A stretch of 49,120 bases of DNA from an uncultured Methanomethylovorans sp. (GCA_937968035.1 CALBTS010000578.1:1-49120), one strand, 5' to 3'; shown: positions 1 to 9,879, numbered from the stretch's first letter. The notes: generated by a model from the sequence alone, not told the origin. Numbers and translations are program-made.

Positions 1-183
1 TTGTACCACTGACAAGCATATTTGGTACTGCCCAGATAGTATGCACTCTTGATCTCTTATCAAAAGACGGAACATAATATTCAGGATATTCTTTGAAATT
101 TCAGGGGAGCACAGAATACTAATACTTTTATATCAATAAGAAAAGAAAAAAGAAGCAAGGAGCCTGGGATCTTATCTCTGTCT
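1..183. other. Window edge without a supported gene
   Basis: No complete gene is seen. On the minus strand one frame stays open from about 97 down to the edge and reads plausibly as protein, but it follows a stop codon and has no clear ATG, GTG or TTG before the window ends. On the plus strand a frame ending in TAA near 112 could be the tail of a gene entering from the left. Neither can be assigned. The segment also holds the T-rich end of the oxidoreductase operon and a minus-strand TATA-like sequence at about 122-132. Confidence 0.4.
139..156 (-). terminator. T-rich terminator after the oxidoreductase operon
   Basis: On the minus strand, just downstream of the beta-gamma stop codon at 184, there is a run of T residues broken only by single C residues. 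Archaeal intrinsic termination needs little more than an oligo-T tract, so this is the likely 3' end of the operon. No strong hairpin precedes it. Confidence 0.45.
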
Positions 184-1608
184 TTACAGGTTATCTCTGA
201 CCCACTGTGCTCCTGCTTCAAGTACCCTATTGTTGATGTCGATGAGTTTCTGCTTACCTGCAAAGTTCTCTGCCAAAGCCTCAGCAAACACATCTGCCGG
301 AAGTTTTGTGACACCCAGTTCCTTTAGAACTCCAAGCATCACTGTGTTTGCGGCCTTCTCTGCTTTTGCCTTGCAGGCTATCTCCATGGCAGGTACCGCA
401 ATACCTCTTACTCCTTCAGGAATGTCATATTCCCCTATGGTCGAATCATAGAGTATCACCCCTCCGGGTTTTACGTCCATGGCGAACTTTTCCAGAGAGG
501 GACGGTTCATGGCGATCAATATGTTTGATTCATATACTATGGGTGAACCAATGGCAGAACCTGAGATCACCACAGAACAGTTGGCCGTGCCTCCTCTTTG
601 TTCAGGGCCATAAGATGGATACCATGATACATGTCTCTGGGCTCTGCATGCTGCTTTTGCAAGTATCAGGCCAAGACTCAATACTCCCTGACCGCCGAAG
701 CCTGCAGCCTTTACCAAAACCTGTCCGAAATCCGGATCTTCCACAGCGTCAGGTGATGCCTCGGTCTCAATGTTGAAGGCTTTGTCAATGGCTTCTTTAG
801 TGAAATCACTCACATTGCGGCATAGTGGTTCGGTTTCTTCGGACCTGTCCCTGAAATTACCCAGAGGGAATTCCTTTTCCATTTGCTCGTTCACGAACCT
901 TGTGCTTGCTTCTGCATCCTGCTTCAGGTTCGTGGGGCAGGTGGAGAGTACTTCCACAAAAGCATAGCCTTTACCGTCACGTTGTATCTCCAGAGCCTTC
1001 CTGACAGCTTTACGTGCCTTACGGATGTGGGATATATCTGAAACAGACACCCTTTCGATGAATACAGGTGCCTGCAGACTGCTTAGCAATTCGCACATGT
1101 GCAGGGGATAACCTGCATACCTGGGGTCTCTTCCTGTGGGGCACGTAACAGTTTTCTCGCCTATGAGGGTGGTTGGTGCCATCTGGCCTCCCGTCATACC
1201 GTACACAGTGTTGTTCACGAAGAACACAGCTATCTTCTCTCCCCGGTTGGCAGCCTGGATCGTCTCATTAAGACCAATGGATGCAAGATCCCCATCTCCT
1301 TGGTAGGAAATAACGACAGCATGATCAAGGGCTCTGGAAACGCCGGTACCCACTGCAGGAGCGCGGCCATGCGCGACCTGTAAGTTCCCGCAATCAAAAT
1401 AATAATACGCGAACACTGCACAGCCTACGGGGCTTATCATCACTGTACGGTCCTGGATACCCAGGTCACCCATAGCCTCACCTATGAGCTTATGCAGGAT
1501 ACCATGTCCACATCCTGGGCAGTAGTGAGTGGCAGTGGGAGCAGCTCCTCCTTTTCTGGGGAATTCGGCATAAAGGCCAGCTGGCCTGCCTATGACCTTC
1601 TCTTTCAT
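184..1608 (-). CDS. 2-oxoacid:ferredoxin oxidoreductase, fused beta and gamma subunits
   Basis: 474 aa. Residues 1 to about 280 are the thiamine-diphosphate (beta) subunit: an early CPGCG motif (30-34), the GDGD TPP/Mg motif at about 104 and the paired Asn at 132-133. From about 300 to the end is a gamma-type domain, with GFGGQG and YGPEQRGG motifs. In most archaea these are separate subunits; here they are one polypeptide. The enzyme interconverts a 2-oxoacid plus CoA with acyl-CoA plus CO2, passing electrons to ferredoxin in the cytoplasm. The alpha gene overlaps it by four bases upstream (its stop covers this ATG), so the two are translationally coupled. The neighbouring branched-chain-type acyl-CoA synthetase favours a 2-oxoisovalerate or branched-chain substrate, but 2-oxoglutarate cannot be excluded from sequence alone. 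Confidence 0.88.
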   Translation of the reverse strand: MKEKVIGRPAGLYAEFPRKGGAAPTATHYCPGCGHGILHKLIGEAMGDLGIQDRTVMISPVGCAVFAYYYFDCGNLQVAHGRAPAVGTGVSRALDHAVVISYQGDGDLASIGLNETIQAANRGEKIAVFFVNNTVYGMTGGQMAPTTLIGEKTVTCPTGRDPRYAGYPLHMCELLSSLQAPVFIERVSVSDISHIRKARKAVRKALEIQRDGKGYAFVEVLSTCPTNLKQDAEASTRFVNEQMEKEFPLGNFRDRSEETEPLCRNVSDFTKEAIDKAFNIETEASPDAVEDPDFGQVLVKAAGFGGQGVLSLGLILAKAACRAQRHVSWYPSYGPEQRGGTANCSVVISGSAIGSPIVYESNILIAMNRPSLEKFAMDVKPGGVILYDSTIGEYDIPEGVRGIAVPAMEIACKAKAEKAANTVMLGVLKELGVTKLPADVFAEALAENFAGKQKLIDINNRVLEAGAQWVRDNL

Positions 1609-2669
1609 ATTGAGCCTCCTTTTGCAACCTCTTCTATCTTTTGCATCACCTGGTCGAAAGTTATCAGGTTCCCGCCAAGTCTGTTCACAAGCTCAACAGG
1701 CCGCATGCATCTTGTTGCAAGCAGCACATCCTCTTTCATCTGTCCATTGCTCATTTCCACACAGATAAATGTGCAATCCTTTGCCTGTGCCAGTGTAAAC
1801 AGTTCTTTTTTCGGGAAGGGGAAAAGAGTGACAGGCCTGAAAAGACCAACCTTGATCCCTTTCTTTCTCGCCTGTTCCACAGCAGATCGACAGATACGGC
1901 TGCTGATCCCGTATGAAACAAGGATGATGTCAGCATCTGCCATCATATATTCTTCATAGGCCACTTCCTGCTGTTCAATGAGCTCGTACTTTTCCTGCAG
2001 CTTGTTGTTGAACCCCTCAAGCTGCTCAAAATCAAGGAAGATAGAAGTTACCAGGTTCCTGCGCGTCTGCGGGGTAGCAGCCACTGCCCAGGAGGTATCT
2101 ATCTGCGGCTGTACTGCACTTGTGGGGAACTTCAGTGGTTCCACCATCTGACCCAGCACACCGTCTGCAAGGACAACTGCAGGATTAAGGTATTTGAAGG
2201 AAAGTTCGAAAGCCTTTATAGTAAGATCGCACATCTCCTGCACGGAATTCGGGGCAAGGACTATGTTCTTGTAGTTTCCATGCCCTCCTCCCTTAACGAT
2301 CTGATTATAGTCAGCCTGCTCAGGACCAATGTTACCAAGACCAGGTCCTGCTCTCATTATGTCCACTATCACACAGGGCAGTTCTGCACCTGCGAGGTAT
2401 GAAATGCCCTCCTGCTTCAGGCTGATGCCAGGACCTGATGAAGCTGTCATTACCCTGTGACCAGCTGAAGCACCTCCATATACCATATTTATAGCCGCTT
2501 CTTCTGATTCCGCCTGCACGAACTTCCTACCCAGCATGGGAAAATAGGAGGATGCTTCATGCAATATCTCACTGGCAGGAGTGATCGGGTAGCCAAAGTA
2601 GCAGTCACAGCCTGCATACAATGCCCCGATAACAACTGCAGTGTTGCCTTTTACTAATTGTGTTACCAT
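1605..2669 (-). CDS. 2-oxoacid:ferredoxin oxidoreductase, alpha subunit
   Basis: 354 aa pyrimidine-binding subunit. The N-terminal [10 protein letters not shown] motif is the family hallmark, followed by an [15 protein letters not shown] segment and a [12 protein letters not shown] segment that are typical of alpha chains of KOR/VOR enzymes. The C-terminal third is the transketolase C-terminal-like domain. An in-frame ATG at 2696 overlaps the ferredoxin stop, but the ATG at 2669 is chosen because GAGGAG sits 7 nt before it and the protein then begins in the usual family manner (MVTQLVKGN). It forms a complex with the fused beta-gamma chain and the ferredoxin-like delta chain. Confidence 0.88.
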   Translation of the reverse strand: MVTQLVKGNTAVVIGALYAGCDCYFGYPITPASEILHEASSYFPMLGRKFVQAESEEAAINMVYGGASAGHRVMTASSGPGISLKQEGISYLAGAELPCVIVDIMRAGPGLGNIGPEQADYNQIVKGGGHGNYKNIVLAPNSVQEMCDLTIKAFELSFKYLNPAVVLADGVLGQMVEPLKFPTSAVQPQIDTSWAVAATPQTRRNLVTSIFLDFEQLEGFNNKLQEKYELIEQQEVAYEEYMMADADIILVSYGISSRICRSAVEQARKKGIKVGLFRPVTLFPFPKKELFTLAQAKDCTFICVEMSNGQMKEDVLLATRCMRPVELVNRLGGNLITFDQVMQKIEEVAKGGSI

Positions 2670-2692
2670 GATGAACTCTCCTCGAAGCCTAT

Positions 2693-2932
2693 TCATTCCT
2701 TGAGGGGAATGTGTATCTCTATTGCCAGAGGCTCAGGACATGTGTAGTAGCAGTTAGCACATCCTATACACCCCGAACCCACATATTCCACATAGTGGTA
2801 TCCTCTTTCATTGAGACATTCGCTCATCCGAAGCACATCTTTCGGACAGGCAATTATGCAGCGCCCGCATGCTTTACACTCCAACGTATTTATTACCGGG
2901 TAAGGGTCCTTTTTTTCCATTAGATCCGACAT
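2693..2932 (-). CDS. 2-oxoacid:ferredoxin oxidoreductase, delta (ferredoxin) subunit
   Basis: 79 aa two-cluster ferredoxin. Two CxxCxxCxxxCP motifs are visible ([12 protein letters not shown] and [12 protein letters not shown]), each binding a [4Fe-4S] cluster that relays electrons from the TPP site to external ferredoxin. The frame is open to 2962, but the ATG at 2932 is preceded by AGAGG at about 9 nt and gives a normal N-terminus. It is the first gene of the delta-alpha-betagamma operon. Its promoter is probably the TATA element near 3055-3072. Confidence 0.85.
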   Translation of the reverse strand: MSDLMEKKDPYPVINTLECKACGRCIIACPKDVLRMSECLNERGYHYVEYVGSGCIGCANCYYTCPEPLAIEIHIPLKE

Positions 2933-3054
2933 TATTTCAAGCCTCTGACACTCAAGGTGCATTGATCAGCAAATCCCAGCATCCAAAAAACAATGGCCGT
3001 ATTGAAACGGTCATTTATGTTTGTCGATCTCTGCATTTTTGGGATTTGCTACTA

Positions 3055-3072
3055 TACATATATTATAAATAG
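3055..3072 (-). promoter_or_regulatory. TATA-like promoter of the oxidoreductase operon
   Basis: The minus strand reads CTATTTATAATATATGTATA here, an archaeal TATA box in the gap between the acyl-CoA synthetase stop (3090) and the ferredoxin start (2932). It implies a leader of roughly 90-100 nt and lets the oxidoreductase be transcribed separately from the upstream synthetase. Confidence 0.5.
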
Positions 3073-3089
3073 TTCACCACAGAAGACTT

Positions 3090-4760
3090 TTATTGCTCCT
3101 TGTCCTTGTCACGTATCTCCACACGCCTGATCTTACCGCTGATGGTCTTTGGCAATTCAGACACAAACTCTACTATACGTGGATATTTGTATGGGGCAGT
3201 GACCCTCTTCACATGTTCCTGCAATTCCTTCTTAAGCTCTTCACTGGCCGTGTAGTTCTTTGTAAGCACTATGGTAGCCTTGATCACCTGACCACGTATG
3301 GGGTCGGGAACGCCGGTAATGGCGCATTCGAGCACCGCAGGATGCTCTATTAATGCACTTTCAACTTCGAAAGGACCAACCCTGTATCCTGATGTCTTGA
3401 TAATATCATCTGCTCTGCCCACGAACCAGAAGTAGCCATCTTCGTCCTTCCAGGCCATGTCTCCAGTGTGATAGTAGCCATCATGCCACACGTCTGCGGT
3501 TCTTTCAGGCTCTGAGCGATAACCTGCAAAGATACCAGGCGGGTTACTGAAACCCGTGTCTATACAGATCTCTCCTTCTTCACCCACTTCACATGCATTA
3601 CCCTGTGCATTCAGCAGTTCGATATCATACATCGGAGAAGGCTTACCCATGGAACCGGGTTTGGGTTCCATCCAGGAATATGTCGCCACGCTCACCACGG
3701 TTTCTGTCTGGCCAAAACCCTCCATGAGTTTCAAACCTGTAAGTTCAAGGAACTGCTCATAAACTTCAGGATTTAAGGGTTCACCGGCAACAACACAGTA
3801 TTTGAGCTTACTGAAATCATATTTGCTCAGATCCTCTCTGATAAGGAATCGGTATATAGTGGGAGGAGCACAGAAAGTAGTAACATTGTATTTTGCGGTA
3901 TTTTCCAGCATCTTATCTGCAGAGAACCTGTCATAGTCATACACAAAGACCGCACTGCCTGCTATCCATTGGCCATAGATCTTTCCCCAGATGCATTTAG
4001 CCCATCCGGAGTCTGCTACTGTGTAGTGCAGGCCACCATCTGTCACGTTCTGCCAGTATTTCGCAGTTATGATATGTGCCAGAGGATATGCAAAATCATG
4101 CTGTACCATCTTTGGCAAACCTGTGGTACCCGATGAGAAATATATAATTGAGATATCACTGTTGGCTGTTGCCTCGTCTGCGGTAGGTCTCTGGAAGTTC
4201 TCTGAGGCTTCTTCCAGTCCAGTATTAAAGTTGATCCAACCCTTGCGTTCTGCGTCCAGTACCATTCTGTGCTTAAGGATGGAACCACATTCCTTATATG
4301 CAGCATCGATCTCGCCAAGTACGTAGTCATCCCTGGCGCACACTACTGCCTTTATGTCTGCACGCTCCACGCGATATACTATGTCCTTTTTGGTAAGCAT
4401 GTGGGTGGCAGGCACCGCAACAGCTCCTATCCTGTGCAGGGCAAGCAGACAGAACCAGAACTCATATCTGCTTTTCAGTATGAGCATTACATTGTCGCCT
4501 TTCTTTATACCATATTTAGCGAACATGTTTGCTGCCTTGTTGCTGTAGTACTGCAGGTCCTTGAAATTGAAGACCGCCTCATTGCCATTGTCATCACACC
4601 AGACAAGGGCTTGTTTTAGTGGCTGCTCGGCAGCATAAACATCTACAACATCGTAGGCGAAATTGAAATTATCAGGGACATTGATGGTGAAGTTCTCCTT
4701 AAAATCCTCATAGGACTTAAAACCCGCAACAGGGACGAAACAGTTTAACAAAGAGGTCAT
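3090..4760 (-). CDS. AMP-forming acyl-CoA synthetase (medium or branched-chain type)
   Basis: 556 aa, ANL superfamily. Motifs in order: the P-loop-like [11 protein letters not shown] (about 205-215), GFGQTETV, the [13 protein letters not shown] core motif, the hinge [16 protein letters not shown], and a C-terminal [10 protein letters not shown] whose Lys is the catalytic adenylation residue. It activates a carboxylate with ATP to acyl-AMP and then acyl-CoA. Methanosarcina acetivorans has a characterised relative that prefers 2-methylbutyrate. Here the oxidoreductase operon lies directly downstream, which suggests acyl-CoA is fed to reductive carboxylation for amino acid synthesis. The regulator gene is 16 nt upstream and probably shares its transcript. 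Substrate is inferred. Confidence 0.9.
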   Translation of the reverse strand: MTSLLNCFVPVAGFKSYEDFKENFTINVPDNFNFAYDVVDVYAAEQPLKQALVWCDDNGNEAVFNFKDLQYYSNKAANMFAKYGIKKGDNVMLILKSRYEFWFCLLALHRIGAVAVPATHMLTKKDIVYRVERADIKAVVCARDDYVLGEIDAAYKECGSILKHRMVLDAERKGWINFNTGLEEASENFQRPTADEATANSDISIIYFSSGTTGLPKMVQHDFAYPLAHIITAKYWQNVTDGGLHYTVADSGWAKCIWGKIYGQWIAGSAVFVYDYDRFSADKMLENTAKYNVTTFCAPPTIYRFLIREDLSKYDFSKLKYCVVAGEPLNPEVYEQFLELTGLKLMEGFGQTETVVSVATYSWMEPKPGSMGKPSPMYDIELLNAQGNACEVGEEGEICIDTGFSNPPGIFAGYRSEPERTADVWHDGYYHTGDMAWKDEDGYFWFVGRADDIIKTSGYRVGPFEVESALIEHPAVLECAITGVPDPIRGQVIKATIVLTKNYTASEELKKELQEHVKRVTAPYKYPRIVEFVSELPKTISGKIRRVEIRDKDKEQ

Positions 4761-4776
4761 GTTCTATCTTCTCCAC

Positions 4777-5331
4777 TTACATTATAATTGCCAGGAACTT
4801 TGCACTCTTTCCACCCACTGCAGCCATACCATGCGGATAGTTGGAATCGAAGAATATGGAATCTCCTTCTTCAAGAACGATCTCATTACTATGGATGACC
4901 ACCTTTAAAGTGCCCTCAAGCACAAAATCAAATTCCTGTCCAGGATGGGAATTCATGGATATCTTTGTTCCTTCTGGTTTAGGCTCCACTTTAACCACAA
5001 AAGGCTCGGCTTTCTTGTGCACGAAATTGGCAGCAAGGCTCTGATATCTGTACTCTTTTCTTCTTTCCACGCTTATGCCTTTATCCTTACGTGTCACCGT
5101 AAAAACGTGCATGCGTGGATCTTCGCCTTTTAACAGCACAGACATGTCGACTTTAAGCTCATTGGATATCCCATAGAGGATGCTGGCGGGAATATCTGCC
5201 TCACCAGCTTCATAAATTTGATAGGTGCCAGTATCTATGTTCAACCTACCGGCCATTTCGTCTGCCGAGATGTCAGATATCTCACGCAGCTCCTTAACAC
5301 GACTTGCTATTTCTTTTATCTTTTCCTGCAT
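4777..5331 (-). CDS. XRE-family helix-turn-helix regulator with C-terminal cupin domain
   Basis: 184 aa. Residues 1 to about 70 form a lambda-repressor-like HTH ([19 protein letters not shown]). Residues about 105-184 are a small cupin beta-barrel ([16 protein letters not shown], then a second motif around YPHGMAAV). Such HTH-cupin proteins commonly bind a small ligand through the cupin and DNA through the HTH. Start ATG is preceded by GGAAGG at 6 nt. The tight spacing to the acyl-CoA synthetase suggests it controls the synthetase, and perhaps the oxidoreductase, in response to an acid or amino acid. The ligand is unknown. Confidence 0.85.
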   Translation of the reverse strand: MQEKIKEIASRVKELREISDISADEMAGRLNIDTGTYQIYEAGEADIPASILYGISNELKVDMSVLLKGEDPRMHVFTVTRKDKGISVERRKEYRYQSLAANFVHKKAEPFVVKVEPKPEGTKISMNSHPGQEFDFVLEGTLKVVIHSNEIVLEEGDSIFFDSNYPHGMAAVGGKSAKFLAIIM

Positions 5332-5576
5332 ATTCAGCCTTCCTTTTCTTGCAACTCCCTAAAAAATCGCAGTATTTGGTCGATCAAGACCGAATCATGA
5401 TAGTTTATTCAGTTGAGTTAAAATCTCCTATTATTTTAACATATTCATTCTGTTCAGCATATCAGTGTCAATGCATTCATTCACGGAATTTTTAAAACAT
5501 ATCCTTGTTCCCGGCGGACACATCACAAATATATATGTTCTTGGACATATGTGCAACAGTTTCGGAATGGGTGAAC
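5332..5576. promoter_or_regulatory. Divergent promoter region, regulator and DUF92 gene
   Basis: AT-rich spacer between divergent genes. For the plus strand there is a TATA element at 5527-5537 (aaatatatatg), about 40-50 nt before the chosen start at 5577. For the minus strand, TTTTAAAAATT at about 5489-5498 and TTAAAATAATAG at about 5427-5440 are TATA candidates. An operator for the XRE-cupin regulator would be expected here, but I see no clear long palindrome. Confidence 0.45.
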
Positions 5577-7022
5577 ATGAATAAGATAGAGGATATTACC
5601 AAGGAAATGGATCCCATATACATCAGGTATCTGCTCCATGCTTCGCTTGGGCTCACATGTCTTTTATATCCTTTTCTTTCTCTGGGTATACTGGTACTTA
5701 TAATGTTCTTCATGCTTCTGATCCTGAGACGTTTGTCCCGAAGATCAAGACTATACCAGATCCTTTCCACAAAGGAAAATGGCAACAACCTGCCCCAAAA
5801 ACCGATCGATAAAGGCCTCAGAAGTGCAAACAATCTTGTTCTTTCCATTCTTCTGCTTCTGCTGTTCAAATATGGCTTTAGCCTGGAAGGGGTGACGTTT
5901 CCTATATACGTGATCGGCGGGGCTGTAGCCATCAGCACATTTGGAATTGCTTCTGCTAACCTCTTTAAGTATTGGAAACAAACTCAATTAAAGTGCCTGG
6001 CAAGATTAGATTATCCTGAAAAGAGGTACAAAGGAGAAGACAGCGAGGTGTTCCATTTGCCTTCAAGTCTTGTCATGCTAATAGTGGGCATCATTTCAGC
6101 TTTTCTGGTGGGAGCGTGGATCATTCACTGGGAAAAAATCAACGTTTCCTATGACATGATCTTTTTCATAGCAGTGATCGGGTCAGTCACAGGAGCTCTT
6201 TTTGAATCCATTCCCTCCAGAGTGGATGACAACATATCGATTGTTTTTGGATCAGGCATGGCCATGTGGCTTTTTTCATCCTTTGGATACACAGTGCCAC
6301 CTGCACATATGTTCTTTGCTCTTCTTTTTTCTTTGCTGCTGGGCTACCTTGCTTACAGAGCACATATAGCAGATATATCTGCTCTTTTGGGTGCAAGTCT
6401 TCTGGGCGTGCTGATCATAGTATTTGCCGATATTTTCTGGTTCCTCCTATTGTTAACTTTTTTTATACTGGGTGGAGGTTTTACCAAGTACAAGTATGCT
6501 TACAAAGCATCTATTGGTATAGCTGAAGCAAAGGGTGGTGTGAGGAGCTACGAGAACGTTTTCAGTAACAGTATGGCAGCTCTTGTGCTTGCCATTGCCT
6601 ATGGTATCTATCCTCAATACAGTGAGGTCATCATGTATTCATATCTGGGTACTGTTGCAACGGCAACAGGTGATACGCTTGCAAGTGAGATAGGCACCAC
6701 TTCAAAGGAAAGGCCACGGATGATAACAACTTTTAAACCCGCAAAGCCAGGCCGCGATGGGGCGGTCACTATACTTGGTGAACTTGCATGCATATTTGGT
6801 TCTCTTGTGATAGCTGTCCTGGCAATTTTGTTTGGAAGAGTGGAGAATATCTATCTTGGTCTTTTGATCACCGGTCTTGGAGGATTCATTGGTACTAACA
6901 TTGACAGCTTACTGGGTGCCACACTTCAGAACAGAGGAATATTATCTAATAGTGGCGTGAACTTCTATGCTACTTTTGCCGGAGCAGTAGTTTCAGGTTT
7001 ACTTTTCCTGTCATTATCCTGA
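5577..7022 (+). CDS. Polytopic membrane protein: polyprenol-kinase-like domain fused to DUF92 (TIGR00297)
   Basis: 481 aa with about a dozen hydrophobic segments. The C-terminal half is DUF92: the conserved ATATGDTLASEIG block, then the TTFKPAKPGRDGAVT block. DUF92 includes plant VTE6, phytyl-phosphate kinase. The N-terminal half carries ESIPSRVDDNISIVFGSG, which resembles the E-P-x-x-x-DDN motif of CTP-dependent dolichol/phytol kinases (SEC59, VTE5). The upstream GD motif of those kinases looks altered to GG (IGGAVAISTFG), so that half may be degenerate. The frame is open to a TTG at 5505, but a TATA box overlaps there, so ATG 5577 (or GTG 5571) is the likely start. Role in isoprenoid alcohol salvage is inferred. 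Confidence 0.75.
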   Translation: MNKIEDITKEMDPIYIRYLLHASLGLTCLLYPFLSLGILVLIMFFMLLILRRLSRRSRLYQILSTKENGNNLPQKPIDKGLRSANNLVLSILLLLLFKYGFSLEGVTFPIYVIGGAVAISTFGIASANLFKYWKQTQLKCLARLDYPEKRYKGEDSEVFHLPSSLVMLIVGIISAFLVGAWIIHWEKINVSYDMIFFIAVIGSVTGALFESIPSRVDDNISIVFGSGMAMWLFSSFGYTVPPAHMFFALLFSLLLGYLAYRAHIADISALLGASLLGVLIIVFADIFWFLLLLTFFILGGGFTKYKYAYKASIGIAEAKGGVRSYENVFSNSMAALVLAIAYGIYPQYSEVIMYSYLGTVATATGDTLASEIGTTSKERPRMITTFKPAKPGRDGAVTILGELACIFGSLVIAVLAILFGRVENIYLGLLITGLGGFIGTNIDSLLGATLQNRGILSNSGVNFYATFAGAVVSGLLFLSLS

Positions 7023-7094
7023 ACAAAAAGTATCTGATCTCTTGCCTCCGCTGGTTAAGCTACATACCTGACAAACCCTTTTATTAGTTCAAGC

Positions 7095-7106
7095 ATTAAA
7101 TAATAC
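7095..7106 (+). promoter_or_regulatory. TATA-like promoter of argC
   Basis: The sequence attaaataatac lies 39-50 nt before the ArgC ATG at 7145, giving a short leader. A second weaker candidate, cgtatatac, lies at about 7123 and is too close to the start to be used with that ATG. Confidence 0.4.
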
Positions 7107-7144
7107 TCTGGTTAATCTTTATCGTATATACAAAAGTGAATATC

Positions 7145-8158
7145 ATGCTTGACATAGGAATCATCGGTGCATCCGGTTACACAGGTGGCGAGCTAATGCG
7201 CTTGCTGCTTAACCATCCACAGGCCAGGCTAGAACTGGCAACATCCCGCAAGCTAACGGGTAAGAAAGTATCTGCGACCCATAAGCATCTTAAAGATATG
7301 GTGGATCTGCAGTTCGAAAATCCTGATCCGCAGGAAATAAAGGACAGGTGTGATGTAATCTTTGTGGCTGTGCCTCATGGTACTGCTATGGAGATCGTGC
7401 CCAAGATCCTTGACGACAAAGTGAAGGTTATCGACCTGAGTGCTGATTACCGTCTTAAGGCAGCTGTCTTTGAAAATGTATATGGCATCAAACACCTCGA
7501 TCCGCGTAACGTGGTCTACGGAATCCCTGAGCTGCACCCCGAAGTTAAACATGAGGAATTCATAGCCAACCCTGGTTGTTTCCCAACAGGTGCTACTCTT
7601 GCAGCTGCTCCTCTTGCACAGGTCTCAATGATAGACAGTGTCGTATTTGACTCAAAGACCGGTGTTTCAGGTGCTGGTATCGAGCCAAGTGAGGCTTCAC
7701 ACTATCCCAACATGGCCGAGAATGTGCAGCCTTACAAGCTAACAACCCATCGTCATGTGGCAGAGTTTACCCAGGAGCTACAGTGTCTGGACAACTCTCT
7801 CACGAAGATCAGCTTCACACCACATATTATTCCATCAGTGAGGGGTATACTTACTACAGCTCACATCTTTACCAAAGGCAAGCTCACAAAATATGATGTT
7901 ATGGACCTGTACGCAGAAATGTACCAGGACAAGCCTTTTGTCAGGGTGGTGGATGGGGTTCCCTCTCTTAGTGCAGTAAGGGGTTCCAATTTCTGTGATA
8001 TAGGCTTTGAGGTGGATTCCCGTAATAATCGTATAGTTGTCATCTCAGCCATCGACAACCTGGTAAAGGGAGCATCAGGGCAGGCTATACAGAATATGAA
8101 TCTTATGTGCGGACTGGGTGAGACGACCGGTTTATGGATGTCAGGTGTGGCTCCTTGA
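7145..8158 (+). CDS. argC: N-acetyl-gamma-glutamyl-phosphate reductase
   Basis: 337 aa cytoplasmic NADPH-dependent dehydrogenase of arginine synthesis, converting N-acetylglutamyl phosphate to the semialdehyde. The N-terminus has the Rossmann motif GIIGASGYTGGELMRLL. The catalytic Cys lies in the family motif ANPGCFPTGA (about residue 145). The C-terminal VKGASGQAIQNMNLM is also standard. A GTG at 7136 adds three residues, but ATG 7145 matches the usual family start (MLDIGIIG). It heads an operon with a CBS protein and argJ. Confidence 0.95.
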   Translation: MLDIGIIGASGYTGGELMRLLLNHPQARLELATSRKLTGKKVSATHKHLKDMVDLQFENPDPQEIKDRCDVIFVAVPHGTAMEIVPKILDDKVKVIDLSADYRLKAAVFENVYGIKHLDPRNVVYGIPELHPEVKHEEFIANPGCFPTGATLAAAPLAQVSMIDSVVFDSKTGVSGAGIEPSEASHYPNMAENVQPYKLTTHRHVAEFTQELQCLDNSLTKISFTPHIIPSVRGILTTAHIFTKGKLTKYDVMDLYAEMYQDKPFVRVVDGVPSLSAVRGSNFCDIGFEVDSRNNRIVVISAIDNLVKGASGQAIQNMNLMCGLGETTGLWMSGVAP

Positions 8159-8188
8159 TTTTTAATGTTTATTCAGATGGTGTAATTC

Positions 8189-8662
8189 ATGCAAGTCAAA
8201 GATATAATGAATACCGATGTGATCGTATGCGATCCTCACACAACCATAAGTGAAGCTTCTCTGTTGCTCAAAAAGCATAACATTAGTGGCCTTCCGGTTG
8301 TAGAAGAGGGCAGGGTCGTAGGCATAGTTTCAGAGGGCGATCTGCTCAAATTACTGGAAGTCCCGGAACCAGGTGGATTGTGGTTACCCAGTCCCTTTGA
8401 GGTAATAGAGATACCTATACGTGAACTTCTTAACTGGGAAGAGACTAAACACATGCTGGATGACATTGGTTCAAAGCCTGTCAGCGAGATCATGCAAAAG
8501 AATGTGCATGTGATATCCCCGGAAAATAGTATCCAGGACGCGGTCAGGCTTATCACGAAGCACAAGGTGAACCGCCTTCCGGTCGTAGAGGATGATATTC
8601 TGGTCGGTATCATCACTCGTGGTGATATCATACACGGACTTGGGGGGAACATGGAACAATGA
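8189..8662 (+). CDS. CBS-pair domain protein
   Basis: 157 aa with two CBS domains and little else. The first spans about 1-60 (MNTDVIVCDPHTTISEA, GLPVVEEGRVVGIVSEGDL), the second about 98-155 (RLPVVEDDILVGIITRGDI). CBS pairs bind adenine nucleotides and sense energy state or ionic strength. Its position between argC and argJ, with a 4-nt ATGA overlap onto argJ, suggests a regulatory input to arginine synthesis, but no partner is proven. Confidence 0.88.
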   Translation: MQVKDIMNTDVIVCDPHTTISEASLLLKKHNISGLPVVEEGRVVGIVSEGDLLKLLEVPEPGGLWLPSPFEVIEIPIRELLNWEETKHMLDDIGSKPVSEIMQKNVHVISPENSIQDAVRLITKHKVNRLPVVEDDILVGIITRGDIIHGLGGNMEQ

Positions 8663-9843
8663 AAACGATCGATGGTGGCATCTGTGCTGTAAAAGGAGTT
8701 AAAGCCTGGGGTATCAAATCTGGAAAAATGGGTCTTGGAGTGATCGTGGCAGAAGGTAATGCTGCAGGAATGTTTACCAGGAACAAGGTAATTGCTGCTC
8801 CTCTGGTAGTTACAAGGGAGCATCTTCAAAAACACGGCAAGCTCAGTGCCCTGATCGTCAACAGTGGCAATGCAAATGCTTTTACAGGTGAACAGGGTCT
8901 TGCAGATGCAAGGGAAATGGCCCGCATGCTGGCAGATGCATTATCTATAGGTCCCGAGCATGTGGCAGTAGCTTCTACCGGTGTCATTGGAAGGCGCTTG
9001 GACACAAAGTGGTTAGTTTCCAATCTTCCTGCTGTAGTGGCTTCATTAAAAGAAGAGAGTGAAGGCAGCCGTGCTGCAGCAAGGTCCATAATGACCACAG
9101 ATACTACAATGAAAGAGATAGCTATTGAACTTGACAGCGGTATCCGTATCGGGGCCATTGCCAAAGGTGCCGGAATGATAGAGCCCAACATGGGTACAAT
9201 GCTATGTTTTGCTTATACGGATGCAAAAGTGCCTTCGACCTTATTGCATGAATGTCTCACCAGGGCTGTGGACAAAAGCTTCAACATGGTAGTAGTGGAT
9301 GGTGATACCAGCACCAATGACATGGTACTCTTAACAGCGACCGGTAAGTCAGGCATTCAGCCCGTGACAGAAGAGTTCCAGCAGGGACTTGACCATGTGC
9401 TGATCGAGCTTGGAAAAATGATCGCCTCTGACGGTGAAGGTGCCACAAGGCTGATAGAAGCAAATGTAACCGGCGCTTTATCGGATGAGGATGCCCGCCT
9501 GGCCGCAAAGGCAATTGTGCGCTCGCCACTTGTAAAATCCGCAGTTTTTGGTAGAGATCCTAACTGGGGACGTGTGACAGCGGCTGTTGGATATTCAGGT
9601 GCTGAGGTGGATCAGCACAAGTTATCACTTGCTTTTTCAGATGGTAGGAATACAATACAACTCGTAAGCAGCGGTAAGATACTGGGGACTAGTGATGCTG
9701 CTCTCTCGTCGCTCGGGCAAATAATGGGAGGATCAAAAGTCGATATTGTGGTAGATCTGGGGCTAGGGAAGAGCAGTGCCACCGCATGGGGCTGTGATCT
9801 TACTTACGATTATGTGCGCATAAATGCTGACTATACAACATAA
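8659..9843 (+). CDS. argJ: Bifunctional glutamate N-acetyltransferase / ornithine acetyltransferase
   Basis: 394 aa. ArgJ transfers acetyl from N-acetylornithine to glutamate, making the arginine pathway cyclic. The autoproteolytic cleavage site is visible in AKGAGMIEPNMGTML, where the Thr after Gly becomes the N-terminal nucleophile of the beta chain; the family usually has MAT, here it is MGT. Also visible are VNSGNANAFTG near the N-terminus and the GRDPNWGRV block near residue 295. Its ATG overlaps the CBS stop (ATGA), so translation is coupled. Confidence 0.95.
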   Translation: MKTIDGGICAVKGVKAWGIKSGKMGLGVIVAEGNAAGMFTRNKVIAAPLVVTREHLQKHGKLSALIVNSGNANAFTGEQGLADAREMARMLADALSIGPEHVAVASTGVIGRRLDTKWLVSNLPAVVASLKEESEGSRAAARSIMTTDTTMKEIAIELDSGIRIGAIAKGAGMIEPNMGTMLCFAYTDAKVPSTLLHECLTRAVDKSFNMVVVDGDTSTNDMVLLTATGKSGIQPVTEEFQQGLDHVLIELGKMIASDGEGATRLIEANVTGALSDEDARLAAKAIVRSPLVKSAVFGRDPNWGRVTAAVGYSGAEVDQHKLSLAFSDGRNTIQLVSSGKILGTSDAALSSLGQIMGGSKVDIVVDLGLGKSSATAWGCDLTYDYVRINADYTT

Positions 9844-9879
9844 TTTTTCAGCATTCTTTTTTAAATAAGGGGTGAAGGA

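Noticed and set aside
1..97. Minus-strand frame running off the window that reads plausibly as protein
   Set aside because: It follows a stop and has no ATG, GTG or TTG start within the visible part, so it was not called as a gene.
5505..5576. N-terminal extension of the DUF92 protein from a TTG
   Set aside because: The extension overlaps a TATA box and adds residues unlike a membrane protein start.
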